Below, in pieces: positions 8,487 through 13,029 of a DNA stretch of 13,029 nt. Source of the DNA: Micavibrio_B sp044238965. GTDB lineage: Bacteria; Pseudomonadota; Alphaproteobacteria; Micavibrionales; Micavibrionaceae. Under the pieces are notes generated by a model. The model ran no database searches and was not told the origin of the DNA. It was given only the letters and a program-made list of their open reading frames with translations. Every line of letters begins with the position of its first letter. Position 1 is the stretch's first letter. The position numbers and the translations under genes were made by a program. The stretch is from positions 1-13,029 of the forward strand of contig JBIICJ010000043.1 of NCBI GenBank assembly GCA_044238965.1. The letters run 5' to 3'.

Positions 8487-8505
8487 ATATTATATTCCAT
8501 AATAT
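8487..8505. repeat. AT-only inverted repeat between queA and mazG
   Basis: A perfect 7-base inverted repeat (ATATTAT, five-base spacer ATTCC, ATAATAT) lies 11 bases after the queA stop. With only A-T pairs and no T-run after it, it is a poor intrinsic terminator. It could be an operator or part of an AT-rich promoter region for mazG, or chance in AT-rich spacer DNA. No function is claimed. Confidence 0.3.
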
Positions 8506-8539
8506 ACATTATCACATTAAAGAAAGCTAAAAAGGTGAT

Positions 8540-8556
8540 AAGGAGATGCGCCTCCT
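8540..8556 (+). promoter_or_regulatory. Strong Shine-Dalgarno-like AAGGAG inside a small hairpin ahead of mazG
   Basis: AAGGAG at 8540-8545 is the strongest ribosome-binding sequence in the window, but it abuts the ATG at 8546 with no spacer, so it cannot serve that start well. AGGAG (8541-8545) is complementary to CTCCT (8552-8556) across a six-base loop, which would hide the site. It may be a fortuitous match, a leader-peptide ribosome site, or a control element for mazG. The mazG start I prefer is 72 bases further on. Confidence 0.3.
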
Positions 8557-8617
8557 GTCTTGTGTACAAAAGCGCCACATTCATTGCACCCACCGTATAT
8601 TCATGCATGATAAATTT

Positions 8618-9409
8618 ATGACAGAATCCATTGAAAAACTATTGTCCGTAATGGCGAAATTGCGTGATCCGCATGGCGGTTGCCCATGGGATTTAGAGCA
8701 GAATTTTACCAGCATCGCGCCCTATACAGTCGAAGAAGCTTATGAAGTTGCTGATGCCGTTGAGCGTAACGACATGAATGATTTAAAGGATGAATTAGGC
8801 GATTTATTGTTCCAAATTGTCTTTCATGCACAATTGGCATCAGAGCAGAATCTGTTCACATTTGATGATATTGTGACCCATGTTTCACACAAAATGATAT
8901 CGCGTCATCCGCATGTTTTTGGGGATAATAACGATGTTAAAAATACAAATGATGTCAATGAGTTATGGGATAAGATTAAGGCAGATGAAAAGCCAAAATC
9001 AAACCGTCTTTTGGATGAGGTAACGCGCGGCTTGCCCGCCCTTCTCCGCGCCCAGAAATTGCAGAAAAAAGCCGCCAAAGTTGGTTTTGATTGGCCAACA
9101 GCGCAAGAAGTTTTTGATAAAATAGAAGAAGAAAAAATTGAATTAAATCAAGCAATTGAAAAAGAATCTTTAAGTGATATAGAAGAAGAAATTGGTGACT
9201 TATTGTTTTGTTTGGTAAATTTGGCGCGCAAGCTTGATGTGGACGCAGAACAGGCTCTTACCAAAACAAACTTAAAATTTTACAATCGTTTCAATGGTAT
9301 AGAACAGCAAATTAAAGTAAATAATAAGAATTGGAATGATTACTCTCTTGAAGGTTTGGAGGAGATGTGGGTAGAGCAAAAGATGAAATTAAAATCTAAA
9401 TCTGCTTGA
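8618..9409 (+). CDS. mazG: Nucleoside triphosphate pyrophosphohydrolase MazG
   Basis: MazG hydrolyses (d)NTPs to NMP and pyrophosphate, cleaning the pool and, in E. coli, limiting ppGpp effects. From ATG 8618 the protein is 263 residues with two tandem MazG domains. The first has GGCPWDLEQNF, EEAYE (39-43) and ELGD (59-62). The second has EEKIE (171-175) and EIGD (191-194). Both therefore keep the EExxE...ExxD magnesium-binding pattern. In-frame ATGs at 8546 and 8603 are alternatives; the extra 24 residues from 8546 (Cys- and His-rich) have no counterpart in MazG, whose N-terminus normally begins a few residues before the helix leading to LRDPxGGCPWD. None of the starts has a well-spaced Shine-Dalgarno. 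The TGA overlaps the TTG start of the unknown downstream gene. In many Alphaproteobacteria mazG lies beside hflX on the same strand; here it faces hflX. Confidence 0.92.
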   Translation: MTESIEKLLSVMAKLRDPHGGCPWDLEQNFTSIAPYTVEEAYEVADAVERNDMNDLKDELGDLLFQIVFHAQLASEQNLFTFDDIVTHVSHKMISRHPHVFGDNNDVKNTNDVNELWDKIKADEKPKSNRLLDEVTRGLPALLRAQKLQKKAAKVGFDWPTAQEVFDKIEEEKIELNQAIEKESLSDIEEEIGDLLFCLVNLARKLDVDAEQALTKTNLKFYNRFNGIEQQIKVNNKNWNDYSLEGLEEMWVEQKMKLKSKSA

Positions 9410-10095
9410 GAAAACAATCCCCTTATAATCTTCACCATGAATATATTAATTTTGACATATATAAAAATTTTCGGTTAGTCTTAGAATGTCCTAATTTAAC
9501 CCTTATCAAAAGTTTTCTCTCTGAGTTACGCATGGCATCAAACCAGCATCATCGTTCCCTATCACCACTGTTTATTTGGGCGAACTTAAACCCGCGTTGT
9601 GTTGATACACTGAATGAGGGAAATTCTGATCCATATTCGATACCAGAATGTTTCGCCATTCAATTTATTCGGCAAATTGAAGATCCAATGTACAGAAATG
9701 AAATGTTAGATCGCCCAACAATGGTGATGGCCCTATTTGATTATTTTACAACGCCACAGAAAAATTCAGGTAATTCATTTGCTGATTTAGGACGTGAGGC
9801 AGTTACAAAATTTTTATCTAAGCCTGATGTATTACAGCAAATGTTAGATAGTCGAGATGTGAGCCCATTTTTAATGGAATTGATTTCTGAAAAATTGGAT
9901 GAATTTGATAAATTTGAAATCTTAAAATCAGATGGAGCCCTATCGGCTATTTTCTTTTATAGGAAAGCAGAGGAGTTAGCTGGCATAATGGAAAATATGT
10001 CTGATCATTTGGTGGAATCATTGCTTGAGCTCCCTCAGACAATTATTGCATTCGAAAGATATGATTTTCCTCTCGCACGTCCTGATTATTTTTAG
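9406..10095 (+). CDS. Uncharacterised helical protein downstream of mazG
   Basis: I do not recognise this 229-residue protein. It has no signal peptide, no clear membrane segment and no catalytic motif that I can see. It looks mostly alpha-helical. Four helix starts share a pattern of Leu, two residues, Pro/Asp, then hydrophobics: LDRPTMVMAL (101-110), LSKPDVLQQM (137-146), LKSDGALSAI (173-182), LELPQTIIAF (207-216). They are spaced 36, 36 and 34 residues, and the helix before each looks alike, which suggests a degenerate alpha-solenoid-like repeat. The start is probably TTG 9406, which overlaps the mazG stop as TTGA; the first in-frame ATG is at 9532 and would give 187 residues, losing the first helix. 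Arginine codons include AGA/AGG in 4 of 13 cases, more than in the housekeeping genes. Its TAG overlaps the hflX TAA. Coupling suggests a partner of MazG or a lineage-specific gene. Confidence 0.72.
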   Translation: MRKQSPYNLHHEYINFDIYKNFRLVLECPNLTLIKSFLSELRMASNQHHRSLSPLFIWANLNPRCVDTLNEGNSDPYSIPECFAIQFIRQIEDPMYRNEMLDRPTMVMALFDYFTTPQKNSGNSFADLGREAVTKFLSKPDVLQQMLDSRDVSPFLMELISEKLDEFDKFEILKSDGALSAIFFYRKAEELAGIMENMSDHLVESLLELPQTIIAFERYDFPLARPDYF

Positions 10096-11399
10096 AAATC
10101 ATTATCTTGGTTAATGTGTGGGAGATTCAATTTCGCATTCAATATATCAAGATCCTTGGTCGAAATCCTTAACATCAATTGATATACATCATCCACCAAT
10201 TTTTCATGTAAAATATGAGCGTGCGCGTGAATCCATGCGAGTGTTTTGCCATCACCCGCGGGCACTGTAACCGTTATTTGTTCAAAATCCTGTGTTAGCT
10301 TACGTTCAATGGAATGAAGCAAACGTTCAATACCCTCACCTGTGATGGAGGAGACAGGATAGACATCACGCATGGGTAATGGATGATCATCGGGATTTAA
10401 ACGATCAATTTTATTTAATATCTCCATGATGCGATCATCGGATGAATAATCGATGCCGAGATCGGATAAAACTTTGACGACGTCTTCTTTTTGCGGTTCG
10501 GTATCGGGCGATGACACATCACGTACGTGGCATATCACATCGGCATGTTGTACTTGTTCCAAAGTCGCCTTAAACGATTCGACCAAATGCGTTGGCAAAT
10601 CAGCAATAAAGCCCACCGTATCAGATAAAATACACATGGTGCCGTTAGGTAATTTCACGCGGCGCATCGTGGGGTCAAGCGTGGCGAAGGGTAAATCTTC
10701 GGCAAAGACATTGGCCTTGGTGATCAAATTAAATAAGGTTGATTTCCCCGCATTGGTATAACCCACAAGCGCGATCACGGGAAATGGCGTGCGTTCGCGG
10801 TTTTGACGTCCTAATTCTCGCGTGCGGCGCACGGTGATCAGTTGTTTTTTAAGGCGCGTTAATTTGTCATCAATCATACGGCGATCGAGCTCAATCTGGG
10901 TTTCCCCAGGCCCGCCCATAAAGCCGCCACCACCGCGTTGACGTTCAAGGTGAGTCCATGATCGCACCAATCGTGATCGTTGGTATGTTAATGCAGCCAG
11001 TTCAACTTGAATTTTACCTTCTTTGGTTTGTGCGCGCGCGCCAAAGATTTCCAAAATCAGACCTGTACGATCAATAACCTTTACATTCCATACACGTTCT
11101 AAATTTCTCTGTTGAACGGGTGATAAAGATGCATTCACGATCACAACATCGGGTTGGTATTCTTCAATATGCTTTAAAATATCATCACGATGCCCCTCAC
11201 CGATTAAATGTGATGGCGTAACGCGCGATATTTTCACCATATGCGTATAAACAACATTTAATGAAATGGCGCGCGCAAGCCCCTCGGCTTCGGCAATTTC
11301 ATATACAGGGTCGCGGTCATGAATCCGTTTCCGCCCCACATGTTTTTGCATGAATATGGGGTGAATAACGATACAATTTAAAGGGGTTGGTTCGGTCAA
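10092..11399 (-). CDS. hflX: GTPase HflX
   Basis: HflX is a ribosome-associated GTPase (Obg-HflX superfamily) that splits stalled 70S ribosomes under stress. The 435-residue protein has the HflX N-terminal domain (about 8-120), a basic linker and the hallmark GGGGFMGGPGETQIELDRR (about 156-174). The G domain follows: G1 GYTNAGKST (213-221), G2 Thr in FATLDPT (about 240), G3 DTVGF (260-264), G4 NKID (329-332). A C-terminal domain ends near residue 435. The start appears to be TTG at 11399, six bases after the hfq stop. The next ATG is 16 codons later and would cut off the family's first strand (CIVIHP), so TTG is preferred. Co-transcription with hfq is expected. Its TAA shares four bases with the stop of the convergent plus-strand gene. 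Confidence 0.95.
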   Translation of the reverse strand: MTEPTPLNCIVIHPIFMQKHVGRKRIHDRDPVYEIAEAEGLARAISLNVVYTHMVKISRVTPSHLIGEGHRDDILKHIEEYQPDVVIVNASLSPVQQRNLERVWNVKVIDRTGLILEIFGARAQTKEGKIQVELAALTYQRSRLVRSWTHLERQRGGGGFMGGPGETQIELDRRMIDDKLTRLKKQLITVRRTRELGRQNRERTPFPVIALVGYTNAGKSTLFNLITKANVFAEDLPFATLDPTMRRVKLPNGTMCILSDTVGFIADLPTHLVESFKATLEQVQHADVICHVRDVSSPDTEPQKEDVVKVLSDLGIDYSSDDRIMEILNKIDRLNPDDHPLPMRDVYPVSSITGEGIERLLHSIERKLTQDFEQITVTVPAGDGKTLAWIHAHAHILHEKLVDDVYQLMLRISTKDLDILNAKLNLPHINQDNDF

Positions 11400-11405
11400 A
11401 TGAAA

Positions 11406-11675
11406 TTATTGATCAGATGCGTTATCATCAGATGACACATGGGTTTCTTCACCTTCATAGAAAGACAAAGGCCCTGTTGGCATAATGGTTGAGATCGCAT
11501 GTTTGTAAACCAATTGCACAGCGGAATCACGGCGAAGCAACATCGAAAAATTATCAAACCATGTCACAACACCCTGTAATTTTACACCATTGACCAAAAA
11601 CACGGTAACGGTGACTTTGTCTTTGCGAATTTTGTTTAAAAACACATCTTGGATATTTTGATTTTTTTCACTCAT
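11406..11675 (-). CDS. hfq: RNA chaperone Hfq
   Basis: Hfq is a hexameric Sm-like protein that pairs small RNAs with mRNAs. From ATG 11675 it is 89 residues. Sm1 covers LQGVVTWFDNFSMLLRR and its preceding strands; Sm2 is VYKHAISTIMP (56-66) with the proximal-face KH pair. Compared with the E. coli protein, Gln9 and Phe43 match proximal-site residues, while the distal Tyr25 position is Phe26 and Ile30 is Val31, as is usual in Alphaproteobacteria. The N-terminal rim is KIRKDK. A Ser/Asp/Glu-rich acidic tail follows residue 66. AAGGAC (11690-11685) is the ribosome site, nine bases before the ATG. The frame stays open upstream to 11771, but that Lys/Asn/Thr-rich part overlaps the HAD gene end and is not Hfq-like. 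hflX follows after six bases. Confidence 0.95.
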   Translation of the reverse strand: MSEKNQNIQDVFLNKIRKDKVTVTVFLVNGVKLQGVVTWFDNFSMLLRRDSAVQLVYKHAISTIMPTGPLSFYEGEETHVSSDDNASDQ

Positions 11676-11684
11676 ATTCTTTTT

Positions 11685-11712
11685 GTCCTTATTATTTTTG
11701 CTTGTTGTTTTT
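11685..11712 (-). promoter_or_regulatory. A-rich hfq leader with ARN triplets and Shine-Dalgarno
   Basis: Read on the minus strand, the hfq leader contains AAA AAC AAC AAG (11712-11701), one C, then AAA AAT AAT AAG (11699-11688), whose last triplet is part of the AAGGAC ribosome site. Repeated A-R-N triplets are the known preference of the distal face of proteobacterial Hfq, and E. coli Hfq represses its own translation from its leader. An autoregulatory binding site is therefore a reasonable inference, but A-rich leaders are common in AT-rich DNA. Confidence 0.45.
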
Positions 11713-11745
11713 TGTGAAATTTTTACTCTGTCTATGGTCGCGACA

Positions 11746-12396
11746 TTAGGCGAGTTTCGATTGTAAATCAATCAGGTCTTTGACGATAAAATGCGGGTTA
11801 TGGGGCAAAATTTCGTCCCGTTCGCCATAACCATGTTCAATAAAAATTGGAATACAACCCGCGTTATTAGCGGCCTTCATGTCGGTGTCCGTATCACCCA
11901 CATACCATATATTAGAAGGATCTAAATTAAGTGCCTCCGTCGCCAGCAAAATGGGATCAGCGGCGGGTTTGTCACGTTCCGCCTGCCCCGCGCCCACAAT
12001 CGCACCAAAGAAATTATTCCATCCTAAATGGGCAATTTCTTTTTCTAAAATCATGTGGCGCTTATTGCTAACGACGCCCATCGGAATTTGTTTGGCACGC
12101 ACGAATGATAAAAAATCTTCGGCATGAGGTAACATTTCTAATTCATCCAGATGGTTTTTTAAAATGGTTTCGTAATACATGTTAAAAGCATCGGGCGCTT
12201 TTTCCGCACCGAATAAGGATACATATTTTTCGCGTGCCGATTGGCGTAAATCACGGCGTGCCTGTTCGTATGATAATGTCGGAAAGCCAAAATGGCCTAA
12301 CACCACATTATGTGCGGCGTGAATGGCTTTGAGTGATTCAACCAATGTACCATCCCAATCAAACAGGATGGCGGCGGGATTATTTTGTGATGTCAT
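11746..12396 (-). CDS. HAD-superfamily phosphatase, phosphoglycolate phosphatase-like
   Basis: This 216-residue haloacid-dehalogenase hydrolase has all four motifs: I as FDWDGTLVES with nucleophile Asp13 and acid Asp15; II as VVSNK (Ser110); III as Lys143 in RDKPAADPIL; IV as YVGDTDTDMKAANNAG (Asp168, Asp172). A helical C1-type cap lies between motifs I and II (about 22-90), as in Gph/PGP-like phosphatases. The DWDGT in place of DLDGT and the pre-hfq location suggest a family member whose substrate may be phosphoglycolate or another small phosphomonoester; I would not assign gph firmly. The ATG at 12396 has no strong ribosome site. hfq lies 70 bases downstream on the same strand with no terminator between, so they may share a transcript. 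The upstream gene is divergent, 51 bases away. Confidence 0.9.
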   Translation of the reverse strand: MTSQNNPAAILFDWDGTLVESLKAIHAAHNVVLGHFGFPTLSYEQARRDLRQSAREKYVSLFGAEKAPDAFNMYYETILKNHLDELEMLPHAEDFLSFVRAKQIPMGVVSNKRHMILEKEIAHLGWNNFFGAIVGAGQAERDKPAADPILLATEALNLDPSNIWYVGDTDTDMKAANNAGCIPIFIEHGYGERDEILPHNPHFIVKDLIDLQSKLA

Positions 12397-12412
12397 CTAA
12401 CCATGATATAGT
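12385..12412 (+). promoter_or_regulatory. Candidate sigma70-type promoter for the right-edge gene
   Basis: TTGTGA (12385-12390), a 16-base spacer and TATAGT (12407-12412) give four of six and five of six matches to the housekeeping consensus. The predicted start near 12419 would leave a leader of about 29 bases before ATG 12448, with a ribosome site AAGGA at 12437-12441. The -35 box lies within the first codons of the divergent HAD gene. Chance matches are easy in AT-rich DNA, so confidence is modest. Confidence 0.35.
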
Positions 12413-12447
12413 ATCTATCCATAAAGTATATAAAAAAAGGAATATGT

Positions 12448-13029
12448 ATGAAAGAAATAGATTTAGTTTTTTCTGGCTCAATTAAAATTACATTTGGCCT
12501 GCCTAATACACCTACAGAGGTAAGTTTTAATTCCGAAATAGAAAAAATATCTATGGATATGGCTGAGAAGAATGCCGTTAAAATTATTAAAGCTCATATT
12601 CATATTGAAAATAGAATAGGAAGTATTATTTCAGATTTTTCTGTTCCTTATACGGCTGGATATAATAAAAAAACTTTTTTCGATAATGAGATATTGGGAG
12701 CTAGTTATCTTACATTTGCATCAAAAAGAAAAATCTTAAAAAATTTAATTGAAAGTCAAAGTTATTTATCTAAAGATGAGGTAAAAAAATTAGAAAGCCT
12801 GTTGCATAGAATTGGAGAGATTAGAAATGCGTTTTCTCATGGGAAAATGCATTTTGCAGTCCCTCAAAATCAAGTTGAATTAACTTATCATTCAGGAGGT
12901 AATAAGGTTATTATTTTAAGTGATCAATTTTTAGATGATATTGTAGTAAGGTTTAAGAGTGCTAATGATTTGCTTTGGAAGGTTCTCAGTCAAATAACTC
13001 AGGAAAATCTTCCGCCTGAAATGCAAACA
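12448..13029 (+). CDS. HEPN-like protein, 3' truncated by window end
   Basis: An open frame starts at ATG 12448, with AAGGA six bases upstream, and continues 194 codons to the last base without a stop. I do not recognise a named family. Residues 41-64 look like a first helix (AVKIIKAHIHIENRIGSII). Residues 92-135 contain a helical hairpin ending in EIRNAFSHG, with Arg126 and His131 in the R-x4-H spacing of the HEPN RNase motif. The sequence after it alternates strands and a further helix (VELTYHS ... DQFLDDIVVRF ... LLWKVL), as in several uncharacterised HEPN-type proteins. HEPN proteins are common as toxins and defence effectors, so an RNA-cleaving role is an inference from the motif only. 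All five arginines are AGA or AGG, and the gene is clearly more AT-rich than its neighbours, suggesting recent acquisition. An ATG at 12444 is out of frame. Confidence 0.75.
   Translation, partial: MKEIDLVFSGSIKITFGLPNTPTEVSFNSEIEKISMDMAEKNAVKIIKAHIHIENRIGSIISDFSVPYTAGYNKKTFFDNEILGASYLTFASKRKILKNLIESQSYLSKDEVKKLESLLHRIGEIRNAFSHGKMHFAVPQNQVELTYHSGGNKVIILSDQFLDDIVVRFKSANDLLWKVLSQITQENLPPEMQT

Noticed and set aside
8477..8617. A tRNA, small RNA or intrinsic terminator in the queA-mazG gap
   Set aside because: No cloverleaf arms or T-loop sequence, and no GC-rich hairpin followed by T residues on either strand; only the weak elements listed.
10453..10761. Plus-strand 102-residue frame opposite hflX
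   Set aside because: It lies across the conserved G-domain of hflX and has no protein family features.
11676..11771. Extending hfq upstream to a 121-residue protein
   Set aside because: The extra 32 residues overlap the end of the HAD gene, are Lys/Asn/Thr-rich as expected from an A-rich leader, and a good ribosome site precedes ATG 11675.
12420..12447. A second promoter around TATATA (12427-12432)
   Set aside because: No acceptable -35 at the right distance, and a start from it would fall on or after the ribosome site and start codon.
1..13029. CRISPR array, insertion sequence, integrase or attachment-site repeats
   Set aside because: No regularly spaced direct repeats, no transposase or integrase motifs in any frame, and no tRNA gene were seen in the window.

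Overview
The window looks like an AT-leaning alphaproteobacterial chromosome. Every recognisable protein is a bacterial housekeeping family. The run lytic transglycosylase - rlpA - D,D-carboxypeptidase - tmk - holB - metG - tatD - metallo-beta-lactamase protein is an order I associate with Alphaproteobacteria. The MetRS has the short, cysteine-free form of the zinc-knuckle region, and Hfq has the NGVKLQG / YKHAISTIMP signature. I cannot name the genus; the sequence alone does not separate Micavibrio-like, Rhodospirillales or Holosporales/Rickettsiales-like lineages.

Layout. Bases 1-8476 hold a tight block of nine plus-strand genes with gaps of 38 bases or less and several overlaps. It starts with the 3' end of an MltB-type lytic transglycosylase, then the RlpA lipoprotein and a PBP5-like carboxypeptidase (cell wall). 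Next come thymidylate kinase and the DNA polymerase III delta-prime subunit (DNA precursors and replication), then methionyl-tRNA synthetase, a TatD-family nuclease, a PhnP-like metallo-hydrolase and QueA (tRNA and nucleic-acid metabolism). I see no hairpin-plus-T-run terminator inside it, so it may be one long transcript or overlapping ones. A 141-base AT-rich gap (8477-8617) precedes mazG, a nucleotide-pool cleaner, and an unrecognised 229-residue protein that starts on the mazG stop.

From 12396 back to 10092 the minus strand carries a HAD phosphatase (gph-like), hfq and hflX. The hflX stop overlaps the stop of the unknown plus-strand gene, so the two units converge with no space between them. 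hfq - hflX - mazG are neighbours on one strand in many Alphaproteobacteria; here mazG is turned round and the unknown gene sits at the junction. The A-rich hfq leader holds two runs of four ARN triplets, the last ending in its Shine-Dalgarno, which suggests Hfq autoregulation.

At the right edge, divergent from the HAD gene, a plus-strand gene starts at 12448 and runs off the window. It is much more AT-rich, uses only AGA/AGG for arginine, and carries an R-x4-H motif in a helical context, as in HEPN ribonucleases. It is the best candidate for the edge of an accessory or defence region. The second unexplained item is the unknown gene at 9406-10095, whose protein shows a faint helical repeat of about 36 residues. 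I do not see a complete new multi-gene system inside the window.
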